64,000 bases of DNA from a bacterium (lineage in GTDB: Bacteria > Patescibacteriota > Gracilibacteria > Peribacterales > Peribacteraceae): the NCBI GenBank assembly GCA_029558515.1, contig JAKQEM010000039.1, positions 34,412 to 98,411 of the forward strand, given 5' to 3'. Made by a program: the position numbers and the translations under genes. Below the pieces are notes generated by a model that made no database searches, was not told the origin of the DNA, and worked only from the letters and a program-made list of their open reading frames with translations. Shown here in pieces: positions 1 through 8,758 of this stretch (its first letter is position 1; each line of letters opens with the position of its first letter).

Positions 1-21
1 CCTCACTCCACTCTTCCGCTG

Positions 22-903
22 ATGCGCCTCCTCTCCCGCTGTTCCCGGCTTCGTTGCGCGCCGCTCCTCAGTCTCTCCGTCCTGTTCCTCACTCTGTCCT
101 TCCTGCTCCTTTCCGCACATGCGCAGGCAGTGGCATCCATGCGGAGAACGGGTTTGCCGGCTGCTCTGCGTCTGCGACAGATCGAGGCGCGCGCGTCGGT
201 CCTACGGGAACAGAATGATGCGGCGGAACTGCAAGCGGCGCTTCGTACCGGCACGGAAGAGGAGATTTTGCGCATCAGCGTTCTTCCGGATGAGCCCGCT
301 CTCGATCGGTTGTTGGCTACTCTCGATCTTGTCTTCTCACATCTGCAGGACCTTGCGGTGCTGCGGGAGTTTCCCACCGTGACCGTCGGTGAGGCGCGGG
401 AACGCTCCGCCGGGGGGAGCGAGTGGCAATCGGTGCCCGTGACGTTCACCGTGGCGGCGACGGAGGAGGGGGTGGACATCCTGTTTGCCTTCCTGCGCAC
501 GGCGGGGATGCTCACCGTGAGCGATTTACTCTCTCCAGAAGACATCAGCCGACTGCTCACCCTCACCGAGGACCAGAATCCCGCGGCGATCACCGCGCTG
601 GAAGAGTTCCTCTCCGTCGATCTTCTGCGGTTTGCGGTCAGCCCCCGTCCGTATCAGGATCAGTTGCTGGGAGCCCTTTCCGCGCCGCTCTTCGCGCAGG
701 AACTGACCGCGATGCTGGATCTGCCTTCCCGACGCAGCGGCCTCGCCCTCCTCCACGATCTGGCACCCGCGCTGCGTGAACGACATTTGTGGCCCGTGCG
801 GTTTCTCTCCGTCGCGGATGCGCGCATGGAGGGCGTGAGTGATCCTTGGATGACAGCATCCTTCACACTGGAAGCTGCGGGACGCACGCCGCATCAGCGG
901 TGA
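22..903 (+). CDS. Membrane-anchored protein, possibly PilO-like
   Basis: The product is 293 aa with one N-terminal hydrophobic helix (about residues 14-35, ending in SAHA) and an alpha/beta soluble part. The segment VPVTFTVAATEEGVDILFAF at about 150-170 resembles the ferredoxin-like fold of type IV pilus alignment proteins (PilO), and the order helix, short coiled region, globular domain fits that family. This is a weak, fold-level guess. The ATG overlaps a TGA at 20-22 (TGATG), so an upstream gene outside the window was probably translationally coupled to it. A pilin-like gene near 45 kb shows that type IV pilus-type proteins exist in this genome. Otherwise a hypothetical protein. Confidence 0.7.
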   Translation: MRLLSRCSRLRCAPLLSLSVLFLTLSFLLLSAHAQAVASMRRTGLPAALRLRQIEARASVLREQNDAAELQAALRTGTEEEILRISVLPDEPALDRLLATLDLVFSHLQDLAVLREFPTVTVGEARERSAGGSEWQSVPVTFTVAATEEGVDILFAFLRTAGMLTVSDLLSPEDISRLLTLTEDQNPAAITALEEFLSVDLLRFAVSPRPYQDQLLGALSAPLFAQELTAMLDLPSRRSGLALLHDLAPALRERHLWPVRFLSVADARMEGVSDPWMTASFTLEAAGRTPHQR

Positions 904-1032
904 TTGCGCCGGAACACTTGACCATCTCGTCTCTATTTCGTAGATTCTTCGTACACACTCTTTCCCCACTCTCCCCTGCGTCAGCGCCATTCTCACGGTC
1001 GACCTGTCAAAACGCTTGAGAAGCGTCCGCGC

Positions 1033-1524
1033 ATGAACGCGCAGATCACCGCTCCGGTCGTGCTTCTCGTCGCCGATGACGGCACGGCTGAGACGCTTTC
1101 CATTGCCGATGCCATTGCGCGTGCGCAGGCGGCTGAGTCCGATCTCATCGAAGTCTCTCCCAAGGCGGAGCCTCCCGTGGTGAAGATCAGCGATTTCGGA
1201 CACTACCTCTATCAACTGCAGAAGAAGGACAAGAAGCAGAAGGCGCATAGCAAGCAGAGCGAAACGAAGATGCTGCGATTTGGTTTTCGCACGGAGAAGC
1301 ATGACTTGGATCGTCTGGCCGATCGCGCTCGGGAATTCCTCGCGGAGCGCCACATGGTCAAATTTTCCGTGCGACTCCGGGGCCGAGAACTCACCAACAA
1401 GGAGTATGCCGTCCAGAAGCTGAAGACTCTCATTACGAGCCTGAGTGATGTCGCGGAAGTGGAGATGGATGTTCGGATGCAGGGCAATCAGTTCATCGCG
1501 GTGGTACGGCCGACGGGGAAGTAG
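1033..1524 (+). CDS. infC: Translation initiation factor IF-3
   Basis: IF-3 binds the 30S subunit and controls start-codon and initiator tRNA selection. The 163-aa product has the N-domain opening MNAQITAPVVLLVADDG, the linker signature DLIEVSPKAEPPVVKISDFG, and the C-domain with KFSVRLRGRE and a final QFIAVVRPTGK. It is slightly shorter than usual because the extreme N-terminus is trimmed. The start is a plain ATG, not the rare ATT/ATC start used to autoregulate infC in E. coli. It heads the classic infC-rpmI-rplT cluster. Its stop codon TAG is formed by the first unit of a heptanucleotide array. Confidence 0.97.
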   Translation: MNAQITAPVVLLVADDGTAETLSIADAIARAQAAESDLIEVSPKAEPPVVKISDFGHYLYQLQKKDKKQKAHSKQSETKMLRFGFRTEKHDLDRLADRAREFLAERHMVKFSVRLRGRELTNKEYAVQKLKTLITSLSDVAEVEMDVRMQGNQFIAVVRPTGK

Positions 1525-1562
1525 GGGGTAGGTTGTAGGCGGTAGGGAGTAGGGGGTAGACA
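1521..1562 (+). repeat. Heptanucleotide array, 6 units of GTAGGNN
   Basis: Six exact 7-bp units (GTAGGGG, GTAGGTT, GTAGGCG, GTAGGGA, GTAGGGG, GTAGACA) start inside the infC stop codon and fill part of the infC-rpmI gap. Confidence 0.9.
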
Positions 1563-1605
1563 GGTCGATTGGGTGCGGGCAGGAGGGGCATTGGTCATTT
1601 TCCCT

Positions 1606-1633
1606 TTGCATCCTTCCTTCTTTTCCCTATACT
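1606..1633 (+). promoter_or_regulatory. Promoter for rpmI-rplT
   Basis: TTGCAT and TATACT are separated by 16 bp; the -10 box ends 10 nt before the rpmI ATG. It would let the two ribosomal protein genes be transcribed separately from infC, with a very short leader. Confidence 0.5.
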
Positions 1634-1643
1634 CCCGGCCCAC

Positions 1644-1838
1644 ATGGGCAAACTGAAGTCCCACAGCGGCGCAAAGAAGCGAGTCCGGCTCACCGGATCG
1701 GGTAAAATGGCGATCAAACGGCATGGGCGCAGCCATCTTCTGCAGCAGAAGAGCAAACGCCAGAAGCGTCTCAATCGCACCGTTCTGGTGCATCCCACCA
1801 ATCAGAAGACCTTGAAATCCCTCTTGCCTCACCTCTGA
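1644..1838 (+). CDS. rpmI: 50S ribosomal protein L35
   Basis: L35 is a small basic protein of the large ribosomal subunit. The 64-aa product begins MGKLKSHSGAKKR and contains HGRSHLLQQKSKRQKR, both characteristic of L35, at the normal family length. The ORF track starts upstream at 1569, but that extension is hydrophobic and unrelated to L35, so the ATG at 1644 is chosen. It lies one base from rplT, so translational coupling is likely. Confidence 0.97.
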   Translation: MGKLKSHSGAKKRVRLTGSGKMAIKRHGRSHLLQQKSKRQKRLNRTVLVHPTNQKTLKSLLPHL

Positions 1839-1839
1839 T

Positions 1840-2187
1840 ATGCGTGTCAAACGCGGCATCGTCCGACATCGCAGGCACAAGAAGATTCGTTCCCTCGCCA
1901 AGGGGTATCAGGGTCTGGGGCACACCACCTTCGTCAAAGCCAAGGAGCGCCTCATCAAGGCCGGACAGCATGCGTACCGCGATCGCAAGAAGAAGAAGCG
2001 CACGTTCCGTTCCCTCTGGATCATCCGTCTGAATGCGTCGTTGCGGGAATCTGGCACCAAGTACTCCGTCTTCATCGATCAGCTCCATAAGAAGGGCATC
2101 CAGCTGGACCGCAAGACGCTCTCCGAGATGGCCATCCACGAGCCGGAGGCGTTCAAGAAGATTGTGGAGAGCGTGCAAGGCAAATAA
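1840..2187 (+). CDS. rplT: 50S ribosomal protein L20
   Basis: L20 is an early assembly protein of the 50S subunit and in several bacteria represses its own operon. The 115-aa product has the expected basic N-terminal extension (MRVKRGIVRHRRHKKIRSLA) and the globular part with YRDRKKKKRTFRSLWI, at normal length. Only one base separates it from rpmI. The upstream context is C/T-rich (ttgcctcacctctgat) with no Shine-Dalgarno motif. Confidence 0.97.
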   Translation: MRVKRGIVRHRRHKKIRSLAKGYQGLGHTTFVKAKERLIKAGQHAYRDRKKKKRTFRSLWIIRLNASLRESGTKYSVFIDQLHKKGIQLDRKTLSEMAIHEPEAFKKIVESVQGK

Positions 2188-2200
2188 TGTATTTGCATGT

Positions 2201-2632
2201 ATGGAATCATTAGATGATGCATATGAATTGGGCGACATTGATGCTTTCGTATCGGAATTCGAGGAGGGGTGTGGCAATGTGCCGTTGAATATCAAAAGGC
2301 TTCTTTGTCTGGCAGGAGAGATCAATGAAGGCTGTTCACAGATGCTATTGAAAATCACAAGGCGAGAGGCTGTTCTGCAGTCGGGGAAACTATTTATGAG
2401 TCTGATTGATCGATTTGCGCTGGCAGTAGATCACTTGATCGAAAACCGTGGCGGGGAAATGGATGAGCCAAGTGTGCGGAAGCTTCGGAAGTATTCATCG
2501 CATTGTTTGGAGCGTGCGGATCAATGTATGTCGCATTATCACGATTGGCTGCAAGCCGATCGGCAGTTGGATTGCATACAATCTGAAATAGCACGGCGAT
2601 GGGCAGACAAAGGATGGAATGATGAAGGCTGA
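2201..2632 (+). CDS. Hypothetical helical protein
   Basis: A 143-aa protein starting MESLDDAYELGDIDAFV, without signal peptide or membrane helix. It appears all-helical with scattered Cys and His (CLAGEINEGC, SSHCLERADQCMSHYHDW). No family is recognised. The track ORF extends to 2033, but that part is the shadow of rplT; the ATG at 2201 lies 13 nt after the rplT stop. Its base composition is more AT-rich than the ribosomal genes, suggesting an accessory gene. Confidence 0.6.
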   Translation: MESLDDAYELGDIDAFVSEFEEGCGNVPLNIKRLLCLAGEINEGCSQMLLKITRREAVLQSGKLFMSLIDRFALAVDHLIENRGGEMDEPSVRKLRKYSSHCLERADQCMSHYHDWLQADRQLDCIQSEIARRWADKGWNDEG

Positions 2633-2673
2633 GAAATCAATAATGAGATAGAAGGATGCGGAACAAGGCAAGG

Positions 2674-3504
2674 TCAATGCAGCAATGCTCGGATCTCCCC
2701 CATCCGCTCCTTCGCAGCTTTCTCCCCTGCATCCATAAAAGCTGTGGCTTTATCGAAGCGGAAGACGGCGGCAGGCATCACGGGGGTGATGAGGAGATCG
2801 CAGGCGGCCCGGCTCTTCTCCAGTTCTTCATACCCGCGGGAGAGGAATTCCTTCCAGGGCTTTGGCAGCACTTTTTCCAGCGCGAGGTAGCGGGGGTTGG
2901 TGTCGGTGCCGATGACGATATCCGGATGCAGGTGCTCGCGCAGGGTGCGGGCGGGGATGGAGCCGAAGTGCACCAAATCGACGTACTGGACACCGTCGAT
3001 CTCCATGGGCGAGAAGAGGACGGGGATGGCGCTCGTTGCCAGCAGCGCGTCCATCAGCCGCGTCTTTGGCGGGAATACGTGGAGCGTGGCGTTTCGTAAG
3101 ATTTCTTCGGTGAAGTCCGGACGGCGCAGGATGCCGGTCCAGTCGATGGGCTTTGTGAGTTGTGCAGCCACGCAGAGAAAGGGAATGCGGCAGTCTCCGA
3201 TGCGTGCGTCGCCCAGAGTCGCACCGAGGATCGCTTCCAGATTCTGACGCAGGAGCCCGCCGTGCAGTCCGCCGCTGAGAGGTGCATCGCTCAGGCGCGC
3301 GGCGTTCCGCAGTGTCAGCGAGGCGCAGAGATCATCAAAGATCTCCGTCGTGCCCGTGAAGGCGTACAGCGCCCCCACGATCGCTCCCATACTACTCCCC
3401 GCTATGCAGTCGGGCCGGATGCCTTCGAGCTCCAACACGTGTAGTACACCTGCATTCGTGATGCCGTATGCGGCGCCGCCGGAGAGGACGAGACCGAGGG
3501 TCAT
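2674..3504 (-). CDS. Patatin-like phospholipase / acylhydrolase (RssA type)
   Basis: A serine acyl hydrolase of the patatin superfamily that cleaves lipid acyl esters with a Ser-Asp dyad. The 276-aa product shows the oxyanion-hole motif LVLSGGAAYG near residue 5, the nucleophile elbow GSSMG near residue 37, and a late Asp in VQYVDLVHFGSIP near residue 180. No signal peptide is visible, so it is probably cytosolic or membrane-peripheral. Its ATG overlaps the atpD stop (ATGA), so it is the last gene of the V-ATPase operon. Its role there is unknown. Confidence 0.85.
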   Translation of the reverse strand: MTLGLVLSGGAAYGITNAGVLHVLELEGIRPDCIAGSSMGAIVGALYAFTGTTEIFDDLCASLTLRNAARLSDAPLSGGLHGGLLRQNLEAILGATLGDARIGDCRIPFLCVAAQLTKPIDWTGILRRPDFTEEILRNATLHVFPPKTRLMDALLATSAIPVLFSPMEIDGVQYVDLVHFGSIPARTLREHLHPDIVIGTDTNPRYLALEKVLPKPWKEFLSRGYEELEKSRAACDLLITPVMPAAVFRFDKATAFMDAGEKAAKERMGEIRALLH

Positions 3505-4130
3505 GTTCCCTGCGCCTGGATGCTTGCCTTCACCCGCATGGTGCCCACGATGGCGCCGCGCTCGGATTCATCCAGTTTCATCTTGATGTACTTCACCGTT
3601 TCCTGCAGATCGGGGATCATTTTGTGTTCCAACGCATTCACGCGACGGCGGGTAGTTTCCAGTTCGATCGCCATGTTTTCGGCTTGTTTCTCGATCTGCG
3701 CCAGTTCGATGAGGAGCGGAAACACGCGCTCGAAGGCTTCCACGGATTCATCGAGCAGTGCGTTGGTCATGGAGAAACCGTACGCGCGGCCCGTGCGTTC
3801 TCGCTGCAGCGAGAAAAGAGGGATGCGCACGCTCATGACGGTCTTGGTGTCCACGGTCAGGCGGGTGACGGCGCGGGGGCTTCCGAGTGCGTTGTCCATC
3901 TCCGCGTCACTCATCCATGCCGATGCGTGCAGGAACGATCGGAACGCTCCGCTCAATTCATCTTCCACATTCCGGCGCACTGCCTTTGCCCGGCGGACGA
4001 TCTGCAAAAATTGCTTCATGAGGCCGTCTTGCTTGTCCTTGAGCAGCTTGTGTCCGCGCTGCGCGCTCTTCGCGCGACGTTTGAGATCCATCAGTGACAT
4101 TCTCGTCGGATTGACGCGGAGGAGAGCCAT
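3501..4130 (-). CDS. atpD: V/A-type ATP synthase subunit D
   Basis: Subunit D forms the coiled-coil central rotor stalk inside the A3B3 head. The 209-aa product starts MALLRVNPTRMSLMDLKRRA and continues with RGHKLLKDKQDGLM, the classic subunit D N-terminus. The C-terminal helix includes RRRVNALEHKMIPDLQETVK. The track ORF extends 70 residues upstream into an unrelated frame, so the start at MALLRV is chosen. It lies immediately downstream of the odd membrane protein and overlaps the patatin gene by 4 nt. Confidence 0.95.
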   Translation of the reverse strand: MALLRVNPTRMSLMDLKRRAKSAQRGHKLLKDKQDGLMKQFLQIVRRAKAVRRNVEDELSGAFRSFLHASAWMSDAEMDNALGSPRAVTRLTVDTKTVMSVRIPLFSLQRERTGRAYGFSMTNALLDESVEAFERVFPLLIELAQIEKQAENMAIELETTRRRVNALEHKMIPDLQETVKYIKMKLDESERGAIVGTMRVKASIQAQGT

Positions 4131-4134
4131 AGTC

Positions 4135-4905
4135 TTAGTTGGAGACGAAGGGAACCGGTCGCTCCCTGTCGTACAGGAGCGTGAGACTGATGAGATACAG
4201 CGTGCCTGCGATCGCACTTGCCAGGCTGCCGAGGATATCCGCGAGTACCGCGAGCGCAGAGGAGGCGGATCCAAGGAGGGCTTGGGAAGCGAGTATGAGG
4301 AGTTGTGCCGGGACGTAGAGCAGAAGAACGAGTACTGCAAGTTGCAGCAGGATTGGCCAAAAACGTTTGCGAATCATCTGACTGCTCTTGCGCAGGGCGG
4401 GTCGGTAGGCGATGGCTTCCTGGAGAATGAGTACGGGAGAGAAGGCCGTGCGGACGAGGGAGGCGATCATTGCCAAGAGCGGAATCAAGAGGATCAGGAG
4501 CCAGGGCAGGATGGTGGCGGGAGATTCCTGCGTCGGTGCAGTCAGCACTGCGGGGGCAAGTTGCCAGATGATGCCGACAATGGGCAGGAGGAAGAGGATG
4601 CCCCAGAGAAGCGCGATGATGCCGCGCAGGATGCTCGTCAGGAGATACGGCAGGAAGAAGGGCGCCGCCTGCGCGAACACGGCGCGCAGCGACGTGCGCG
4701 TGCGTCCGGCCTTGGCTTGCAGCAACCGTTTCGCGATGAGCAGCACGCACGTGGATCCCCAGACGGTCACGACATTCAAAGCGATACTCAAGAGCAGCAG
4801 GACCAGATTGGATTCCGTGCTCTGCGCCCGGAAGTAGGGCAGCGCATCCTCCATGCGCGGAATCTGTGCAAGGAGGAGCATCGGCAGGAAGAGAAAGAAT
4901 CCCAT
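4135..4905 (-). CDS. Multi-pass membrane protein within the V-ATPase operon
   Basis: A 256-aa polytopic protein with about six hydrophobic segments, resembling the membrane domain of glycerophosphoryl-diester-phosphodiesterase-associated or DUF975-like proteins. It is not a recognised V-ATPase subunit. The start is uncertain. The frame continues upstream to 4980 with plausible protein (IIGESWTFLRKQPAALSV) that looks like the usual amphipathic N-terminus, yet there is no ATG, GTG or TTG after the atpB stop. Either translation begins at the internal ATG 4905 or at a rare ATA/ATC codon. Its place between atpB and atpD suggests co-expression with the ATPase. Confidence 0.7.
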   Translation of the reverse strand: MGFFLFLPMLLLAQIPRMEDALPYFRAQSTESNLVLLLLSIALNVVTVWGSTCVLLIAKRLLQAKAGRTRTSLRAVFAQAAPFFLPYLLTSILRGIIALLWGILFLLPIVGIIWQLAPAVLTAPTQESPATILPWLLILLIPLLAMIASLVRTAFSPVLILQEAIAYRPALRKSSQMIRKRFWPILLQLAVLVLLLYVPAQLLILASQALLGSASSALAVLADILGSLASAIAGTLYLISLTLLYDRERPVPFVSN

Positions 4906-4981
4906 GACCGAGAGTGCGGCAGGTTGCTTGCGCAGGAAGGTCCAGGATTCGCCGATGATGGTGGGGACGGCGCGGGGTATG

Positions 4982-6436
4982 TCAGGCGGAGGTAGGAAGG
5001 TATTTTTCGATGTATGCCGGCTTCACCCGTTTCAGTTCGCTCCGCGGCAGTTCCGCGAGCAGGTTCCAACCGATGGCGAGTGAGTCGAAGATGGAGCGGT
5101 TTTCACGTTCGCCCTGCGCGATGAATTCGCGCTCAAAACGATCGGCGAACTTCAGGTAGGCGCGATCGGTGTCATTCAGCGAGCTCTCGCCGAGGATAAC
5201 GGCCAGTTCGCGGATTTCCGTCCCGCGTGCGTAGGCGGAAGTGAGCTGTGCGTCCATGCCGCTGTGGTCCTCGCGCGTGATGCCTTCTCCCTGGGCCTTG
5301 CCCTTCAGGCGCGAGAGCGATCCCATCGGGATGACGGGCGGGATCATGCCGCGTTGGAAGAGGCCGCGATCCAGACGGATCTGTCCTTCCGTGATGTAGC
5401 CGGTTAAGTCGGGGATCGGGTGCGTAACATCGTCTTCCGGCATCGTGAGGATGGGGATTTGCGTGATGGAGCCCTTCTTGCCTCGGATGCGTCCCGCGCG
5501 TTCGTACAGGGTGGCAAGATCAGTGTAGAGGTAGCCGGGGTAGCCGCGGCGTCCCGGGACTTCCTTGCGGGCGGCGGAGACTTCGCGCAGCGCTTCGCAG
5601 TAGTTGGTCATGTCCGTGAGAATGACGGTGACGTGATAATCGAGTTCGAAGGCCAGATATTCGGCGGCGGTAAGGGCGAGGCGCGGCGTGGCGATGCGTT
5701 CGACCACCGGGTTGTCGGCTGTGTTCAGGAAGAGCACCGCGCGCGAGAGTGCGCCCGTGCGTTCAAATTCCTTCTTGAAGTACTGCGCCTCTTCGAAGGT
5801 GATGCCCATGGCGCCGAAGACGACGGCGAATTTTCCTTCTTGGGGATTGGGGACTTGGGATTGGGGATTGGAAGTGGAGCCATTGGAATCTGGTTCGCTT
5901 CCTCGTTCGACTTCCTCTTTGGTCAGCACTCGGGCTTGGCGTGCGATCTGCGCTGCGAGGGAAGCGTGCGGCAATCCGGCGCCGGAGAAGATCGGGAGTT
6001 TTTGCCCCCGGACCAGCGTGTTGAGCACATCGATCGTCGAGATGCCTGTTTGAATGAAATCCTCCGGGAAATCTCTGGTGAAAGGATTGATCGGAGCACC
6101 GTTGATGTCGAGTTTCCTATCGGGAACGATGGCGGGTCCGCCGTCGATGGGTGTTCCCGATCCGGAGAACATGCGGCCGAGCATATCTTTGGAGACGGGC
6201 AGTTCGAAGGAGCGACCGAGGAAACGCACCTTGGTGCCGTCCGTTGTGATGCCCTGCGTGGATTCAAAGAGCTGGACGACAGCCAGTCCTTTGCGGGATT
6301 CCAGCACTTTGCCCAAACGCTGCTCGCCGGAGGACAGTTCCACGGAACAGAGCTCGTCGTAAGCGACGCCTTCCACGCCCTCGACGACGAGGAGCGGGCC
6401 GGCGATATCTCGGATGGTCTTGTAGGCGGTGGACAT
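4982..6436 (-). CDS. atpB: V/A-type ATP synthase subunit B
   Basis: The non-catalytic regulatory subunit of the A3B3 head. The 484-aa product shows the B-family features [47 protein letters not shown] (in place of a Walker A loop), [16 protein letters not shown] and [20 protein letters not shown]. An unusual Pro/Asn/Gln insert at about residues 177-201 ([11 protein letters not shown]) is encoded by a heptanucleotide array and separates the ARVLT strand from [10 protein letters not shown]. The insert position suggests a surface loop. The following gene is the membrane protein; the atpA stop is 94 nt upstream. Confidence 0.96.
   Translation of the reverse strand: MSTAYKTIRDIAGPLLVVEGVEGVAYDELCSVELSSGEQRLGKVLESRKGLAVVQLFESTQGITTDGTKVRFLGRSFELPVSKDMLGRMFSGSGTPIDGGPAIVPDRKLDINGAPINPFTRDFPEDFIQTGISTIDVLNTLVRGQKLPIFSGAGLPHASLAAQIARQARVLTKEEVERGSEPDSNGSTSNPQSQVPNPQEGKFAVVFGAMGITFEEAQYFKKEFERTGALSRAVLFLNTADNPVVERIATPRLALTAAEYLAFELDYHVTVILTDMTNYCEALREVSAARKEVPGRRGYPGYLYTDLATLYERAGRIRGKKGSITQIPILTMPEDDVTHPIPDLTGYITEGQIRLDRGLFQRGMIPPVIPMGSLSRLKGKAQGEGITREDHSGMDAQLTSAYARGTEIRELAVILGESSLNDTDRAYLKFADRFEREFIAQGERENRSIFDSLAIGWNLLAELPRSELKRVKPAYIEKYLPTSA
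5840..5874 (-). repeat. Heptanucleotide array inside atpB, 5 units
   Basis: TTGGGGA, TTGGGGA, CTTGGGA, TTGGGGA, TTGGAAG (+ strand) make 35 bp in exact 7-bp register. Read in the atpB frame they encode [10 protein letters not shown]. Confidence 0.9.
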
Positions 6437-6440
6437 GGGA

Positions 6441-6531
6441 GGGGTTGGGGATTAGGGGTTGGGGATTGGGGATTGGGGATTGGGGATTCGGGATTCGGAC
6501 TTCGGGACTCATAACTCATAACTCATCACTC
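6441..6531. repeat. Heptanucleotide array between atpA and atpB, 13 units
   Basis: Thirteen consecutive 7-bp units on the + strand. They change from GGGGTTG/GGGATTG through GGGATTC, GGACTTC and GGGACTC to ATAACTC and ATCACTC without losing register. The array starts just upstream of the atpB ATG and runs into the atpA stop codon, so it fills the whole intercistronic spacer. Confidence 0.93.
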
Positions 6532-8308
6532 ACGCACCCGTGCGCAGGGTTTCGATCTGGGTGCGAATCGTCGCATCAAGCGTATCGAAGTCGTTCATGT
6601 TTTCTTCCGGAATCAGGTGCGCTTGGGTGATCTGTTCTTTGACGGTGAGTGCGCGGAGTTTGTGCATATCGAAGTCCTCCGCTTCCACTACGGGCAGCGC
6701 GTGATCGAAGAACGTGAGGATGGTACGCAGCAGACGGTGCTGTTTCTTCAACGAGGTATATGCGTCGATGGGATCGTAGGCGTTCTGGAAGAGGAAGTCT
6801 TCGCGAATCATGCGCGCCGTTTCCAGGGTGAGCTGTTCCCGGGGCGAGAGGGCATCGGTGCCCACAAGGCGGACGATTTCCTCCAAGCGGCTCTCTTCCT
6901 GCAGAATCTTCATGGCGCGTTCGCGGTTTTCCACAAATTCCTCCGCGACGGATCGGCCGAAGTAGTCGGCGAGGTTATCGGCGTAGAGCGTGTAGCTCTG
7001 CAGCCAATTGATGGCGGGGAAGTGGCGGCGGTACGCGAGTTTGGCATCCAGCGCCCAGAAGACTTTGGTGACGCGCAGCGTGTTCTGCGTGACCGGTTCG
7101 GAGAAGTCTCCTCCCGGGGGTGACACCGCGCCGATGACGGTGAGCGATCCTTTGCGTTTATCACCACCCAGACAGTCGACGGTGCCTGCACGTTCGTAGA
7201 AGCCCGCCGTGCGGGAACCGAGGTAGGCGGGGTAGCCTTCCTCACCGGGCATCTCTTCCAGACGGCCGGAAATTTCGCGCATTGCTTCGGCCCATCGGGA
7301 GGTGGAATCGGCCATGAGCGCCACGTCGTATCCCATGTCGCGGTAGTACTCGGCGATGGTTATCCCCGTATAGACGCTCGCTTCGCGGGCGGCTACCGGC
7401 ATGTTGCTGGTGTTGGCGATGAGAACGGTACGTTTCATGAGTGGTTCGCCGGAATGCGGATCGATGAGGTGCGGGAATTCTTTCAGCACCTCCGTCATCT
7501 CGTTGCCGCGCTCGCCGCAGCCGATGTAGACGATCACCTGCGCGTCGCAGTACTTGGCCAAGCTTTGCTGGGTGACGGTCTTGCCTGCGCCGAAGGGGCC
7601 CGGAATGGCGCCGGCACCGCCTTTGGCGATGGGGAAAAGGGTATCGAGGATGCGCATGCCGGTGACGAGCGGTGTCGTCGGGATGCCCTTGGCGGAGACG
7701 GGGCGCGGAATGCGGATGGGCCAGCGCTGGAGCATGGATACGGAAATGGGATGAGGGATTGGGGATTCGGGATTTGGAGTGATCACGGCGATGGTTTCTT
7801 CAATGGTGAATGACCCCTTCCTGATGTCCGTGACGGTTCCCGCGACGCCGGGAGGCACCATGATGCGGTGTTCGATGAGCGTCGTCTCCTGCACCGTTCC
7901 CAGAATATCGCCGCTGACAACGTTTGCACCCTTCTCGACCGACGGGACGAATGTCCATTTTTGCGCGCGGTCGATGGCGGGGACGGAAATGCCGCGGGTA
8001 ATGTACGGGCTTTTGGCCTCTCTCTCGATGAGTGGCAGCGGACGCTGGATGCCGTCGTAGATGGAGGTGAGGAGCCCCGGCGCAAGATCCACCGAAAGCG
8101 TCTGTCCCGTCAGTTCCACGGGTTCCCCGGGTCCGATGCCGGAGGTTTCCTCGTAGACTTGGATGGAAGCCGTATCGCCGTGCAGCTCGATGACTTCGCC
8201 GATGAGGCGCTCTTTGGAGACGCGAACGACTTCGTACATTTTCGCGCTCTTCATGCTGTCTGCGACGACGAGCGGACCGGCGACTTTGATGATGGTGGCG
8301 GTGGGCAT
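6530..8308 (-). CDS. atpA: V/A-type ATP synthase subunit A (catalytic)
   Basis: The catalytic nucleotide-binding subunit of the head. The 592-aa product has Walker A GPFGAGKT at about residues 237-244, [34 protein letters not shown] and the P-rich [16 protein letters not shown] region. The non-homologous bulge domain (about 115-190) ends with an unusual [13 protein letters not shown] insert encoded by a heptanucleotide array. All catalytic motifs are intact, so the insert is presumably tolerated in a surface loop. Next in the operon is atpB. Confidence 0.97.
   Translation of the reverse strand: MPTATIIKVAGPLVVADSMKSAKMYEVVRVSKERLIGEVIELHGDTASIQVYEETSGIGPGEPVELTGQTLSVDLAPGLLTSIYDGIQRPLPLIEREAKSPYITRGISVPAIDRAQKWTFVPSVEKGANVVSGDILGTVQETTLIEHRIMVPPGVAGTVTDIRKGSFTIEETIAVITPNPESPIPHPISVSMLQRWPIRIPRPVSAKGIPTTPLVTGMRILDTLFPIAKGGAGAIPGPFGAGKTVTQQSLAKYCDAQVIVYIGCGERGNEMTEVLKEFPHLIDPHSGEPLMKRTVLIANTSNMPVAAREASVYTGITIAEYYRDMGYDVALMADSTSRWAEAMREISGRLEEMPGEEGYPAYLGSRTAGFYERAGTVDCLGGDKRKGSLTVIGAVSPPGGDFSEPVTQNTLRVTKVFWALDAKLAYRRHFPAINWLQSYTLYADNLADYFGRSVAEEFVENRERAMKILQEESRLEEIVRLVGTDALSPREQLTLETARMIREDFLFQNAYDPIDAYTSLKKQHRLLRTILTFFDHALPVVEAEDFDMHKLRALTVKEQITQAHLIPEENMNDFDTLDATIRTQIETLRTGA
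7748..7782 (-). repeat. Heptanucleotide array inside atpA, 5 units
   Basis: GGGATGA, GGGATTG, GGGATTC, GGGATTT, GGAGTGA on the + strand (35 bp) encode the [10 protein letters not shown] loop of subunit A. Confidence 0.88.
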
Positions 8309-8347
8309 AGAGAGGTGAGAAAGGTGAGGAAGGGCAGGAAGGGAGGA

Positions 8348-8410
8348 AGGACTAAGGACTAGGGACTAGGGATTCGGACTTCGGGACTCATAACTCATAA
8401 CTCATCACTA
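8348..8410. repeat. Heptanucleotide array between atpF and atpA, 9 units
   Basis: AGGACTA x2, GGGACTA, GGGATTC, GGACTTC, GGGACTC, ATAACTC x2, ATCACTA in unbroken 7-bp register. It abuts the atpF stop codon and shares its last six units (to the final base) with the arrays at 6441 and 10343. Confidence 0.93.
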
Positions 8411-8758
8411 TCCCAGAATATTGCTACCGATGGCGCGTTCCACGATGGTGCGCAGACGCTCGGGGCCAAAACCCGTAGCGCCGCGATGTGAGGGGAGAGG
8501 AATAATGGCAGGGAGTGCTCCGCGCGCAAGCTTACGCAGGTCGTCGGCCCCGATGCTCTGCAGCAGGTCTTCGGTGACGAAGAGGATGGCGTAGGCATTG
8601 CGCTCGATGCCGTGCTCATCGGTTTGCATGGTGCGCTTCAGGCGGATGAGTGCCTCCAGAGCCTGTGTGCCGTCCTCTACCGGGACTACCTCCGCACCGA
8701 GCAGGGTGAATCCCGCAATGGTATCGCGGGGGCCGATCATGGCGATGCGGTACATCAT
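8408..8758 (-). CDS. atpF: V/A-type ATP synthase subunit F
   Basis: A small subunit of the central stalk that binds subunit D. The 116-aa product starts MMYRIAMIGPRDTIAGFTLLG, the typical Rossmann-like F-subunit N-terminus, and ends with a C-terminal helix ERLRTIVERAIGSNIL. The start is either of two adjacent ATGs; the first overlaps the atpC stop region by 4 nt. Length is normal (100-115 aa). Confidence 0.93.
   Translation of the reverse strand: MMYRIAMIGPRDTIAGFTLLGAEVVPVEDGTQALEALIRLKRTMQTDEHGIERNAYAILFVTEDLLQSIGADDLRKLARGALPAIIPLPSHRGATGFGPERLRTIVERAIGSNILG

Noticed and set aside
3520-4995. 491-aa plus-strand ORF opposite atpD and the membrane protein
   Set aside because: Shadow ORF; the minus-strand atpD is unambiguous and the translated product is low-complexity.
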